In this document: piece after piece, positions 25,755 through 34,209 of the stretch
How the letters are laid out: the number at the start of each line of letters is the position of its first letter
Numbering within the stretch: position 1 is the stretch's first letter
NCBI RefSeq assembly: GCF_022179065.1
Contig: NZ_BPQD01000007.1
Coordinates: forward strand, 1-64,000
Reading direction: 5' to 3'
Length of the DNA stretch: 64,000 bases
Source of the DNA: Methylobacterium adhaesivum
Lineage (GTDB): Bacteria; Pseudomonadota; Alphaproteobacteria; Rhizobiales; Beijerinckiaceae
Position numbers and translations under genes: made by a program
Notes under the pieces: generated by a model
The model's database searches: none
What the model saw: the letters and a program-made list of their open reading frames with translations, nothing else
What the model was told of the DNA's origin: nothing

Positions 25755-26963
25755 ATGGCCACGGAGGCTCTTTTGGAAGCGCGCAAGCGATTCCCCACAG
25801 CTTGGGCGTCCTGGCGCGCCCGCGATGCGGAGCAGGATGGGATTGTGCCTGCAACGAGCGTACCGACCGCCCTCATCTTGCACGCCGACGACACGCAGCG
25901 GGACGATCACGGCGTATCGGCCGGGCCGAATCCGATCGACCTGCTGCAGGGCTGGCTCGGCCTGTCCACGCTGCAACGGCGCATGCTGGAGGCACTGATC
26001 GGCGAGATCGGCCTCACTTCCTCCGATGTGGAACGGAACGTCCACGATCTTTCCGACCGGTTTCAGAACATCTCCGCGACGACGCAGGACCAGGCCGATA
26101 TCGTGCGGAACCTCGTCGCCTCGATTCAGACCGTGCAGATCGACGGAACATCGCTCCATCTATCCGAAGTCGCATCGGGCCTCGGCGAGACACTCTCGGC
26201 GCTCATGGAGAAGGTCGCCTTCCTATCGTCGCGGGGCGGCGAGACCGCCGATGCCCTCGACGGCGTGCTGACGGAACTCGTTTCCGTGGAGGGCAGCGTC
26301 GCGCAAATCGAGCGGATCAACCGACAGACGAACCTTCTCGCTCTGAACGCCAAGATCGAAGCGGCTCGGGCAGGGGATGCGGGGCGCGCCTTCGCCATCG
26401 TCGCCGATGAGGTGCGCGCTCTCGCCAGCTCGATCAACGGCCTGTCGAACACCATCAAGGAACAGATCAACGGCATCGCCATCGGGCTTCGCAGCAGTCG
26501 GCTGCTTCTGAACGACATCGCCGCCGTCAACATGTCGGAGGAAAGTCATCTCGCCGAAGCCCGCGTGCGAATGGTGATGCAGACCCTCGTCGAGCAGAAC
26601 GCCCAGGTCTCCGACGTCCTGCGGCAGACGGCAGAGACCACGCAGGCGATCACCGGTGACGTGGCGGCCGCCATCGTCGGAATGCAGTTCCAGGATCTGG
26701 CCAAGCAGCGCCTGCAGAACACCAACCATATGCTGGAGGCCCTGGGAACGGCCCTGGAACTGTTTGAAGCGACGACAGTTGCGACGTTCCCGGCTGCCGG
26801 AGATGCCGAGCCGGACAAAAGCTGGCTGGAAGCCGCGATCGCGCGCTGCACCCTCGGCGAGGTCCGTGGACGACTGCAGCAGCAACTGGTGCCAGGCAGC
26901 GCCGCGGCAACGCTGACCGCCTCGACCTCCGACGATCCCCTCGACGGCATCGACCTGTTCTGA
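25755..26963 (+). CDS. soluble methyl-accepting chemotaxis-like protein
   Basis: A 402-residue cytoplasmic receptor without transmembrane segments or HAMP domain. After an N-terminal region without a recognisable sensor domain comes a helical signalling part with [40 protein letters not shown], a somewhat divergent hairpin tip (Lys in [10 protein letters not shown], Ala in GRAF). A C-terminal helical segment ([22 protein letters not shown]) and an acidic tail ending [10 protein letters not shown] follow. The MQFQD.. motif also occurs in CheZ-like and other soluble chemotaxis proteins. The ATG at 25755 is preferred; one at 25731 is possible. It is divergent from STAS-cheY, like the soluble receptor at the head of rhizobial che operons. 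Confidence 0.88.
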   Translation: MATEALLEARKRFPTAWASWRARDAEQDGIVPATSVPTALILHADDTQRDDHGVSAGPNPIDLLQGWLGLSTLQRRMLEALIGEIGLTSSDVERNVHDLSDRFQNISATTQDQADIVRNLVASIQTVQIDGTSLHLSEVASGLGETLSALMEKVAFLSSRGGETADALDGVLTELVSVEGSVAQIERINRQTNLLALNAKIEAARAGDAGRAFAIVADEVRALASSINGLSNTIKEQINGIAIGLRSSRLLLNDIAAVNMSEESHLAEARVRMVMQTLVEQNAQVSDVLRQTAETTQAITGDVAAAIVGMQFQDLAKQRLQNTNHMLEALGTALELFEATTVATFPAAGDAEPDKSWLEAAIARCTLGEVRGRLQQQLVPGSAAATLTASTSDDPLDGIDLF

Positions 26964-27192
26964 CCAGAAGCCGCAACGGCGGATCGGTGAGTCGACCGCC
27001 GGACCGACGTGGCGACAATCAACCCGTCGCGCCTCGATCTGGCGGCGCGCCCGTATCGGACGGAGGCTGAGCCTCCGCCAAAGGCGAGGCGCAGCGTCAA
27101 CACCGAGAGCGACGCGGGTTGGGCGCAAAGGGTAACGTGTTTCGGGCAACTCGATGAAAGCCGCAGTCGCAGGAACACTGGATTGAGAGGGA

Positions 27193-27259
27193 CTCACAAA
27201 ACTCCCAACCATCGCCGATCCTCACTCTAGGCACGGCGGCGTAGCGGGAGTTTTGTGAG
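27193..27259 (-). repeat. dispersed extragenic palindrome, copy 2
   Basis: Arms CTCACAAAACTCCC (27193-27206) and GGGAGTTTTGTGAG (27246-27259) are a perfect 14-bp inverted repeat around a 39-base centre. Read on the minus strand the complete 67 bases match the copy at 12350-12416. The perfect arms suggest this is the youngest or best-maintained copy. Confidence 0.85.
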
Positions 27260-27293
27260 AGACACGTAGAGAGCGGGCCCTGCTTCGGAATGA

Positions 27294-27318
27294 GGCGGTA
27301 CCGATCGATAGTACCGCC
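27294..27318 (-). terminator. hairpin behind the small-gene pair
   Basis: GGCGGTAC (27294-27301) pairs perfectly with GTACCGCC (27311-27318) around CGATCGATA. It lies nine bases beyond the stop of the minus-strand 62-residue gene and is followed by TCATT. This is weak as a classical terminator but well placed to end the small transcript. Confidence 0.45.
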
Positions 27319-27327
27319 CTCGGTCAC

Positions 27328-27516
27328 TCAGCCGAAGGAACTGAATCCTTCGAAGCTTTCGACGTGCGCCGCCGCCGATTCAGAGTCTTCCTCGGGCGCC
27401 GGAAGACAATCTTCCGCAGGCGCGCCAGGCATTCGCTTCGGTGGATTTGGGTGGATCTCGTCAGAGACGGTTGCAAGCGGCGAGGCAGAGCGATCGAGCT
27501 GCACGTCTTTGGTCAT
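27328..27516 (-). CDS. small acidic protein (62 aa), function unknown
   Basis: A 62-residue acidic protein starting MTKDVQLDRSASPLATVSDE and ending HVESFEGFSSFG, with Pro/Glu/Asp/Ser-rich middle part and one Cys. The start ATG is preceded by GAGGAG at a spacing of five bases, one of the best ribosome-binding sites in the window, and the SD overlaps the stop of the upstream 54-residue gene. No signal peptide or membrane segment. A short leader-like N-terminus with a compact aromatic/glycine C-terminus could suggest a modified peptide precursor, but no modifying enzyme is visible nearby, so this is speculation. A hairpin follows the stop codon. Confidence 0.6.
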   Translation of the reverse strand: MTKDVQLDRSASPLATVSDEIHPNPPKRMPGAPAEDCLPAPEEDSESAAAHVESFEGFSSFG

Positions 27517-27525
27517 CCAGACTCC

Positions 27526-27690
27526 TCAGGGAATTATGCCGAGCTTACGGCAAAGCTTGGAGTACCCCGATTCGTCCTGATTGGGAAACCGCACCAAGAT
27601 GGCAGGTGCCATGCAAGCCGGCGTGACGAACGCCCCGGCAGAAGCCGACAGCCCTGTGAGCACCGCGAACGCGATGGCGGTCGTCCACAA
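27526..27690 (-). CDS. small putative exported peptide (54 aa), TTG start
   Basis: Reads MWTTAIAFAVLTGLSASAGA, a convincing short signal peptide, then about 35 residues with two Cys and the C-terminus DESGYSKLCRKLGIIP. The only in-frame start after the upstream stop is TTG at 27690 (no good SD), so the start is the weak point. Support comes from GC-rich third codon positions on this strand, the signal sequence, and the stop codon being embedded in the ribosome-binding site of the next gene, which implies coupled translation. Too short to be found by ordinary gene calling. Function unknown; I do not recognise a family. Confidence 0.45.
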   Translation of the reverse strand: MWTTAIAFAVLTGLSASAGAFVTPACMAPAILVRFPNQDESGYSKLCRKLGIIP

Positions 27691-27856
27691 CCGGACGGAT
27701 ACAAGATCGCGCGGCGCGTGACGACGACTGCCCGGCTCTCGCAGGCAGACACCGAGGAAAGCCGAGCGCCCACCATGCCACTCGTACCCTGCGCCACCCC
27801 GCAGACCTCATCTGCGCTGGTTGGGCCCGATCATGAGCGCGATCCGAGCCCAAGCC

Positions 27857-28651
27857 TCATGCCAAGCGACGCACAAGCGTCCGCTCCATGATCAGCCCGA
27901 TCGTAAGCGAGCCAAAGCCCCACCCCAGAACATAGAGATAATCGACGCTGACCCCGAGCGACGGATAATATCCGAGCCTGACCCATTCGATGATCTGTAC
28001 GATCGGGTTCCACTTCATCACCTCATAGATCTGAGGCGGCATGAATTGCGGCAGAAAATACACGCCGGACGTCAGATAGAACGTGATCGTGACGAGGATG
28101 TATCCGATCTGCCACCCGGGAAAGAACGACAGGATTCCGACATTGATCGCGCCAATCCCCAACCCCAGCAGCAGCGCGGCGCAATAGCCTCCGACGGCCA
28201 TGATCGGCTCGTCCGGCATCGGATCAACGCCGAAACAGGCCAAGATCGCAAAAACGACAATGAGTCCGGTAAAGCCCTTGACGACTTCGACGATGTATCG
28301 CGCAACGATGAGATCGAATAGCTTCACCTGGGGATAGTAGGTCAGCGGCTTGTTGCTTCCGATCGCCTTCATCGCTTCTCGGGAGGTGTATTGGAAGACC
28401 AGGGCCGGAACGGCTCCGGTGGCGATGAACAGCGCAGTGCTTCCCTCCAGGGGTGCCGCGATGCCTCGCACAACCATGATGCCGACGATCAGGAATATGT
28501 GTGACACGGGCCACATGACGACGACGAAGTAGCCCCAGTAGGAGGCACCGAATCGGGTCCGCATATCACGCAGCATCAAGGCGTGAATGACATACGCATA
28601 GACATCCCAGTCGCTTCGCTCGGCGTGTTGTCTGGGTTTGTATTCGGACAT
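27857..28651 (-). CDS. ABC-2 type (KpsM/Wzm-like) polysaccharide export permease
   Basis: A 264-residue inner-membrane protein with six hydrophobic segments: an amphipathic N-terminus (YVIHALMLRDMRTRFGASYWGY, typical of ABC-2 polysaccharide permeases), then TMs including FLIVGIMVVRGIA, GLIVVFAILACFG, GYCAALLLGLGIGAIN, and YILVTITFYLTSGVYFLP followed by MPPQIYEVMKWNPIVQIIEWVR, the conserved NP.. motif before the last helix. Family members export capsule or O-antigen chains together with a KpsT/Wzt ATPase. No ATPase, glycosyltransferase or chain regulator gene is beside it, which is unusual. The ATG at 28651 was chosen; the frame stays open upstream with Arg-rich sequence. Confidence 0.85.
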   Translation of the reverse strand: MSEYKPRQHAERSDWDVYAYVIHALMLRDMRTRFGASYWGYFVVVMWPVSHIFLIVGIMVVRGIAAPLEGSTALFIATGAVPALVFQYTSREAMKAIGSNKPLTYYPQVKLFDLIVARYIVEVVKGFTGLIVVFAILACFGVDPMPDEPIMAVGGYCAALLLGLGIGAINVGILSFFPGWQIGYILVTITFYLTSGVYFLPQFMPPQIYEVMKWNPIVQIIEWVRLGYYPSLGVSVDYLYVLGWGFGSLTIGLIMERTLVRRLA

Positions 28652-28809
28652 GCGGCATCTCGACGGGCGACGGAGCGTTCGAGGGACGTACGCAGGGAAC
28701 GCGTCAAAAATGCGCGTGGGGATCCGCAGTAGCAAAGCGACATCAGGCCGGCGCCCGGCCGCACTGAGGGCCGCAAACTCTCGGCCGAAGCGCGCCCGTC
28801 GACGCGCGA

Positions 28810-28947
28810 TCACCTTGTGGTCGTCGGGATATTGCCTTCCTGCATGGGAACGGTGTTCTTCGTCGCACCGCTTCCCACGAAGAAGAAGGCGATGGTCAGA
28901 GCCAGGGCAACGAGGGCGACGATGAAGACGAGAAATCTGCGGGGCAT
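28810..28947 (-). CDS. very small single-pass membrane protein (45 aa)
   Basis: Reads MPRRFLVFIVALVALALTIA followed by FFFVGSGATKNTVP and ends TTTR. Two Arg then a 21-residue hydrophobic helix and a short polar tail predict an N-in, C-out membrane peptide (or an uncleaved signal anchor). AGAGG lies ten bases before the ATG at 28947, and third codon positions are GC-rich. Similar tiny proteins with a MPRRFL-like start are common as hypotheticals in this group, from memory. The gap to the downstream permease gene is about 160 bases. Function unknown. Confidence 0.65.
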   Translation of the reverse strand: MPRRFLVFIVALVALALTIAFFFVGSGATKNTVPMQEGNIPTTTR

Positions 28948-29102
28948 GGTTGCCTCTGTGAGACCGTTGAAGACCGCCCGCCCGTCACGCCGAAGCAGCG
29001 CCAGCCGGTCGCAAGCATCCGCCAGAACGATCCCCTAACACGAAAGGAAACGCTTTCCGGAGATCACCGCTGTCTCCCGGATAGCAATCCATCGCAGACG
29101 TG

Positions 29103-29178
29103 TGGTGGGCGGTGAGGGACTCGAACCCCCGACCCTCTCCGTGTAAAGGAGACGCTCTACCAACTGAGCTAACCGCCC
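29103..29178 (-). tRNA. tRNA-Val (anticodon UAC)
   Basis: Reverse complement folds as a complete cloverleaf: acceptor GGGCGGU/ACCGCCC, D-arm with AGCTCAGTTGGTAGAGC, anticodon stem TCTCC/GGAGA around the loop TTTACAC (anticodon UAC), and the T-arm GGGGGTTCGAGTCCC. The CCA end is encoded (29103-29105). It precedes the lon terminator and is transcribed in the same direction as lon, which lies downstream of it in coordinate order. Confidence 0.95.
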
Positions 29179-29236
29179 AAGCGCGCTGTTTCGTAGCGAA
29201 GCGGCCGCTGTCACGCAAGCCGGTGGCCGGATGTGA

Positions 29237-29268
29237 GAAAGGCCCCGGAGTTTCCTCCGGGGCCTTTC
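29237..29268. terminator. bidirectional terminator behind lon
   Basis: GAAAGGCCCCGGAG (29237-29250) pairs perfectly with CTCCGGGGCCTTTC (29255-29268) around TTTC. It begins 14 bases after the lon stop on the minus strand, separating lon from tRNA-Val. Confidence 0.8.
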
Positions 29269-29281
29269 TCGTTTCGATCGA

Positions 29282-31708
29282 TCAATGCGCGATGACCGTT
29301 GCGGTCTCGTCCTCGCCGATGACCGGGCGGACCGGCGGTGCCGGCTCCTCCCACTCGATGGGCTCGGGCACCCGAACGAGGGCGTGCTTCAGGACCTGAT
29401 CCATCCGCGAGACCGGGATAATCTCCATCCCGTTCTTCACGCTGTCGGGCACCTCGGCGATATCCTTGGCGTTCTCCTCGGGGATCAGCACGGTCTTGAT
29501 GCCGCCGCGCAGGGCCGCCAGCAGCTTCTCCTTAAGGCCGCCGATGGGCAGCACGCGGCCGCGCAGGGTGACCTCGCCGGTCATCGCCACATCCTTGCGC
29601 ACGGGAATGCCCGTAAGCGTGGAGATGATGGCGGTGGCCATGCCGATGCCGGCGGACGGACCGTCCTTCGGCGTCGCCCCCTCGGGCACGTGGACGTGGA
29701 TGTCCCGACGCTCGAACAGCGGCGGCTCGATGCCGAAATCGACGGCCCGCGACCGGACGTAGCTCGCCGCCGCAGAAATCGACTCCTTCATCACGTCGCG
29801 CAGGTTGCCCGTGACCGTCATCTTACCCTTGCCGGGCATCATGACGCCTTCGATCGTCAGCAACTCGCCGCCGACCTCGGTCCAGGCCAGACCCGTGACC
29901 ACGCCCACCTGATCCTCCTCGTCGATCTCGCCGTATCGGAACTTCGGCGGCCCGAGGAAGACCGGCAGGTTCTCCTCCGTAACGGTGACCGACTTCACCT
30001 TCGTGATGAGGATCTCCTTCACGGCCTTGCGGATGAGGTTCGAGATCTCACGCTCCAGATTGCGCACGCCCGCTTCTCGCGTGTAGCGGCGAATGAGCAT
30101 GAGCAGGCCGGAATCCTCGATTTGCCACTCCTTGGCATCGAGGCCGTGCTTCTTGATCGCACCCGGAACGAGGTGCTTCCGGGAGATCTCGAGTTTCTCC
30201 TCCTCGGTATAGCCGGCGATGCGGATCACCTCCATGCGGTCCATCAGGGGCGCGGGGATGTTCAGCGTGTTGGCGGTGGTGACGAACATGACGTTCGACA
30301 GGTCGTAATCGACCTCGAGGTAGTGATCGTTGAAGGTTGCGTTCTGCTCCGGATCGAGCACCTCCAGCAGGGCCGCCGAGGGATCACCACGGAAGTCCAT
30401 GCCCATCTTGTCGATCTCATCGAGAAGGATGAGCGGGTTCGAAGTCTTAGCCTTGCGCATGGACTGCACGATCTTACCCGGCATCGAGCCGATATAGGTC
30501 CGGCGGTGACCGCGAATCTCGGCTTCGTCACGCACCCCACCCAGCGACATCCGCACGAATTCGCGACCCGTCGCCTTAGCGATGGACTTGCCGAGCGAGG
30601 TCTTGCCAACACCCGGAGGGCCGACGAGGCAGAGGATCGGGCCCGTAAGCTTGTTCGCGCGCTGCTGCACAGCGAGGTACTCGACGATGCGCTCCTTGAC
30701 CTTATCGAGGCCGAAATGGTCCTCGTCGAGCATCACCTGGGCGCCGAGCAGATCCTTCTTAATCTTCGAGCGCTTGCTCCACGGAATGCCCAGCATCCAG
30801 TCGAGGTAGTTGCGCACCACCGTCGCCTCGGCCGACATCGGAGACATCTGGCGAAGCTTCTTCAGCTCCGCCACCGCCTTGTCGCGGGCCTCCTTGGTGA
30901 ACTTGGTCTTCTCGATCTTCTCTTCGAGTTCCGCGAGCTCGTCCTTGCCATCCTCGGAGTCGCCCAACTCCTTCTGGATCGCCTTCATCTGCTCGTTAAG
31001 GTAGTACTCGCGCTGCGTCTTCTCCATCTGCCGCTTGACGCGGGTCCGGATACGCTTCTCCACCTGCAGGACCGAGATCTCGCTCTCCATGAGCGACAGC
31101 ACGCGCTCGAGGCGCTGCGCCACCGTGGGGATCTCGAGGATCGCCTGCTTGTCGGCAATCTTGACGGCGAGGTGCGAGCCCACGGTGTCGGCGAGCTTCG
31201 AGGGCTCGTCGATTTGCGTGACGGCTGAGACGACCTCGGGTGAGATCTTTTTGTTAAGCTTCACGTAATTCTCGAACTCGGCGATGACCGAGCGCGCGAG
31301 GGCCTCCGCCTCGACGCTATCGCCGAGCTCGTCCGTAAGGGTCTCGGCCTCGGCCTCGTAGTAGGAGTCTGATTTGTTGAACTCCGTGATCCGGGCGCGT
31401 CCCGCGCCCTCGACGAGGACCTTCACGGTGCCGTCGGGCAGCTTCAGGAGCTGGAGTACGCTGGCCAGGGTGCCGATCTTGTAGATGGCGTCGGTGGCCG
31501 GATCGTCGTCGCTGGCATTGATCTGGGTGGCCAGCAGGATATGCCGATCCGTCCGCACGGCCTCTTCGAGGGCGCGGATCGACTTCTCACGCCCAACGAA
31601 GAGCGGGACGATCATATGCGGGAACACGACGATGTCGCGGAGCGGCAGGACGGCATAGGAGCCCGTCGAGCCCGGAACGACAGGCTGGCGCGATTTCGGT
31701 TGAGTCAT
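29282..31708 (-). CDS. lon: ATP-dependent protease Lon (LonA type)
   Basis: An 808-residue LonA protease. The N-terminal substrate-binding domain (residues 20-210, starting [23 protein letters not shown]), a coiled region with [26 protein letters not shown]+ module with Walker [12 protein letters not shown] and Walker [11 protein letters not shown], and the peptidase domain with catalytic Ser685 in [12 protein letters not shown] and the Lys about 43 residues later in [11 protein letters not shown]. It degrades damaged and regulatory proteins in the cytoplasm. I chose the ATG at 31708, with GAGGA eight bases upstream; the ATG at 31723 lacks this. It is the last gene of the tig-clpP-clpX-lon block, a very conserved alphaproteobacterial order, with gaps of about 220-250 bases between genes. 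Confidence 0.97.
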   Translation of the reverse strand: MTQPKSRQPVVPGSTGSYAVLPLRDIVVFPHMIVPLFVGREKSIRALEEAVRTDRHILLATQINASDDDPATDAIYKIGTLASVLQLLKLPDGTVKVLVEGAGRARITEFNKSDSYYEAEAETLTDELGDSVEAEALARSVIAEFENYVKLNKKISPEVVSAVTQIDEPSKLADTVGSHLAVKIADKQAILEIPTVAQRLERVLSLMESEISVLQVEKRIRTRVKRQMEKTQREYYLNEQMKAIQKELGDSEDGKDELAELEEKIEKTKFTKEARDKAVAELKKLRQMSPMSAEATVVRNYLDWMLGIPWSKRSKIKKDLLGAQVMLDEDHFGLDKVKERIVEYLAVQQRANKLTGPILCLVGPPGVGKTSLGKSIAKATGREFVRMSLGGVRDEAEIRGHRRTYIGSMPGKIVQSMRKAKTSNPLILLDEIDKMGMDFRGDPSAALLEVLDPEQNATFNDHYLEVDYDLSNVMFVTTANTLNIPAPLMDRMEVIRIAGYTEEEKLEISRKHLVPGAIKKHGLDAKEWQIEDSGLLMLIRRYTREAGVRNLEREISNLIRKAVKEILITKVKSVTVTEENLPVFLGPPKFRYGEIDEEDQVGVVTGLAWTEVGGELLTIEGVMMPGKGKMTVTGNLRDVMKESISAAASYVRSRAVDFGIEPPLFERRDIHVHVPEGATPKDGPSAGIGMATAIISTLTGIPVRKDVAMTGEVTLRGRVLPIGGLKEKLLAALRGGIKTVLIPEENAKDIAEVPDSVKNGMEIIPVSRMDQVLKHALVRVPEPIEWEEPAPPVRPVIGEDETATVIAH

Positions 31709-31912
31709 GTCGGACTTCCTCATGATGGACGCCGGGCGGTCACACCTCGATGAGCGAGTGACTGCCGGGGCCGACCGGGCCGCGAAGGGGTCGGAAGCAT
31801 TCTGAAAAGACGCGGCTGGCGGCGGGACGCCGCACCTCGGAAGGGCGAGCGTGCGGCCATCGCGCTTGACGTTTGAGATGGAAGCGGAAGCTGACGTTTA
31901 CAAGATCCGTTT

Positions 31913-31942
31913 CGGTCCGGCCCGTCGTGAAGGGCCGGACCG
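31913..31942 (-). terminator. hairpin between clpX and lon
   Basis: CGGTCCGGCCC (31913-31923) pairs with GGGCCGGACCG (31932-31942), about 15 bases after the clpX stop. No T-run follows on either strand, so it may be a processing or attenuation hairpin. Confidence 0.4.
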
Positions 31943-31957
31943 CAAGTCGGGCAGCGT

Positions 31958-33229
31958 TCAGGCGCTGACGCTAGCTGGGGCTTCCTTGTTGCGGTCTCCG
32001 TGGATGTAGAGGGGACGCGACTTCCCATCGACAACCTCGGGACCGATCACAACCTGCTCGACGGAGTCGAGGCCGGGCAGGTCGTACATCGTCTCCAGCA
32101 GGATGGTCTCCAGGATCGAACGCAAACCACGGGCGCCGGTCTTGCGCTCGATCGCCTTGCGGGCAACCAGGGACAGGGCCTCGTCCTGGAACGTCAGCTC
32201 GACATTCTCCATCTCGAACAGACGCTGGTACTGCTTGACGAGGGCGTTTTTCGGCTCCTGCAGGATCTTCTTGAGGGCGTCCTCGTCGAGATCCTCCAAC
32301 GTTGCCAGGACCGGCAGACGACCGACGAACTCCGGAATAAGGCCGAACTTCAGGAGGTCCTCCGGCTCCACCGCGCGGAAGATCTCACCGGTGCGACGGT
32401 CGTCGGGAGCCTGCACGGTCGCGCCGAAACCGATCGACGTCCCCTTGCCACGCTGCGAGATGATCCGCTCAAGGCCCGCAAAGGCGCCACCGCAGATGAA
32501 CAGGATGTTCGTGGTGTCGACCAACAGAAACTCCTGCTGCGGATGCTTGCGACCGCCCTGCGGAGGCACGGAAGCGACGGTGCCTTCCATGATCTTGAGG
32601 AGCGCCTGCTGCACGCCCTCCCCCGACACGTCACGGGTGATGGACGGGTTGTCCGACTTGCGGGAAATCTTGTCGATCTCGTCGATGTAGACGATGCCGC
32701 GCTGCGCCCGCTCGACGTTGTAGTCGGAGGCCTGGAGCAGCTTGAGGATGATGTTCTCGACGTCCTCACCGACGTAGCCCGCCTCCGTCAGGGTGGTGGC
32801 GTCCGCCATGGTGAAGGGTACGTCGAGGATGCGAGCCAGCGTCTGCGCGAGCAGCGTCTTGCCGGAGCCCGTGGGCCCAATCAGCATGATATTGGACTTC
32901 GCCAGCTCGACGTCGTTGTGCTTCGAAGCGTGGGCGAGCCGCTTGTAATGGTTGTGGACCGCGACGGAGAGAACCTTCTTCGCAAAATCCTGGCCGATGA
33001 CGTAATCATCGAGGACGCGGCGGATCTCCTTCGGCGTGGGCACACCGTCGCGCGATTTCACCAGGGAGGATTTCGATTCCTCGCGGATGATGTCCATGCA
33101 CAGTTCGACACACTCGTCGCAGATGAACACCGTCGGGCCCGCGATCAGCTTGCGGACCTCGTGCTGGCTCTTGCCGCAAAACGAGCAGTACAGCGTGCTC
33201 TTCGAGTCGTTGCCGCCAGTCTTGCTCAT
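31958..33229 (-). CDS. clpX: ATP-dependent Clp protease ATP-binding subunit ClpX
   Basis: A 423-residue ClpX. The N-terminal zinc-binding domain has Cys15, Cys18, Cys37 and Cys40 ([18 protein letters not shown]); the AAA+ core has Walker [13 protein letters not shown], Walker [11 protein letters not shown], the sensor and the IGF-loop that docks on ClpP (GFGATVQ and GRIP-like regions are visible nearby: [14 protein letters not shown]). The ATG at 33229 begins the zinc domain; upstream codons are not conserved. It unfolds substrates for ClpP, encoded 218 bases upstream. Family and length are typical. Confidence 0.97.
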   Translation of the reverse strand: MSKTGGNDSKSTLYCSFCGKSQHEVRKLIAGPTVFICDECVELCMDIIREESKSSLVKSRDGVPTPKEIRRVLDDYVIGQDFAKKVLSVAVHNHYKRLAHASKHNDVELAKSNIMLIGPTGSGKTLLAQTLARILDVPFTMADATTLTEAGYVGEDVENIILKLLQASDYNVERAQRGIVYIDEIDKISRKSDNPSITRDVSGEGVQQALLKIMEGTVASVPPQGGRKHPQQEFLLVDTTNILFICGGAFAGLERIISQRGKGTSIGFGATVQAPDDRRTGEIFRAVEPEDLLKFGLIPEFVGRLPVLATLEDLDEDALKKILQEPKNALVKQYQRLFEMENVELTFQDEALSLVARKAIERKTGARGLRSILETILLETMYDLPGLDSVEQVVIGPEVVDGKSRPLYIHGDRNKEAPASVSA

Positions 33230-33447
33230 ATCGGTCTCCGTTCGCGGGCATGGCGCCGGTCCCGGGCGCACACGCATCCTTCGAATTTAATGCCATCGGC
33301 CTAAAGAAACAGTCACCTGCGCGCATCTGCCGGCTTCGGGACGGACTGACGATGCAAGCACGCTGCCGCGGCCGGATCAAGGCAGGGACGTGGCCCCGCC
33401 TCGAAACGACGCGGCCAGCCCCCTACGGGAAGCCGGCGCGCACGCGA

Positions 33448-34080
33448 TCAGGTGGCGGCGGCAGGCTCCGGACGCTTCTGAATCACCTCGTCGATGAGCC
33501 CGAACTCTTTGGCGGCATCCGCCGTCATGAAGTTGTCGCGCTCAAGGGCGGTGACGATGGCGTCGTAATCGCGGCCGGTGTGCTTCACGTAGATCTCGTT
33601 GAGGCGCTTCTTCAGGGCCTCGATCTCGCGAGCATGGATGAGGATGTCGGTGGCCTGGCCCTGGAACCCGCCGGAAGGCTGGTGCACCATGATGCGGGCG
33701 TTGGGCAGGGCAAAGCGATGGCCCGGCTCGCCAGCGGTCAGCAGCAGGGAGCCCATGGAGGCGGCCTGACCGACGCAGAGCGTCGTCACAGGGCAGCGGA
33801 TAAACTGCATCGTGTCGTAGATCGACAGTCCCGACGTCACCACGCCACCGGGCGAGTTGATGTAGAAGGAGATTTCCTTCTTCGGATTCTCAGCCTCGAG
33901 GAACAGGAGCTGCGCCACGATGAGCGACGCGCCGTAATCCTCGACCGGGCCGGTAAGGAAGATGATCCGCTCGCGCAACAGGCGCGAATAGATGTCGAAG
34001 GCACGCTCGCCGCGGCTCGACTGCTCGACCACCATGGGCACGAGCGCGGAGTTATAATAGTCGACCGGATCTCTCATCAT
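33448..34080 (-). CDS. clpP: ATP-dependent Clp protease proteolytic subunit ClpP
   Basis: A 210-residue serine peptidase subunit with Ser108 in [11 protein letters not shown], His133 in [11 protein letters not shown] and Asp182 in ERDNFMTA. The N-terminal [20 protein letters not shown] is the short propeptide-like and axial-loop region. Two adjacent ATG codons at 34080 and 34077 are preceded by GGGG; I take the first. ClpP forms tetradecamers that degrade proteins handed over by ClpX. The gene lies between tig and clpX, as in most alphaproteobacteria. Confidence 0.97.
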   Translation of the reverse strand: MMRDPVDYYNSALVPMVVEQSSRGERAFDIYSRLLRERIIFLTGPVEDYGASLIVAQLLFLEAENPKKEISFYINSPGGVVTSGLSIYDTMQFIRCPVTTLCVGQAASMGSLLLTAGEPGHRFALPNARIMVHQPSGGFQGQATDILIHAREIEALKKRLNEIYVKHTGRDYDAIVTALERDNFMTADAAKEFGLIDEVIQKRPEPAAAT

Positions 34081-34209
34081 CACGTGCCCCAAGCCTCGAG
34101 GGGTCCGGCCGCACCGCGTATCGGGCGCAGGCCGGACATTTCAGCGAACTCCGGCGACGGTGAACGCCGCCTTACTCATGGCCCGCCGCCCTCGAAGGGA
34201 GCAACGGGC

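Larger units (their letters stand above)
26964..27327. other. 364-base intergenic region with palindromic repeat and hairpin
   Basis: Between the soluble receptor gene and the minus-strand small genes. Contains the best-preserved palindromic repeat (27193-27259) and a short hairpin (27294-27318). The first 220 bases show nothing I recognise; open frames here are antisense-like and unsupported. Confidence 0.55.

Noticed and set aside
27364-27891. 175-codon plus-strand frame opposite the small-gene pair
   Set aside because: Arg-rich, start without ribosome-binding site; the minus strand has the better codon pattern, a signal peptide and coupled ribosome-binding site.
31724-31912. Heat-shock (RpoH) promoter before lon
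   Set aside because: A CTTG element exists, but the -10 element at acceptable spacing is poor; not convincing.
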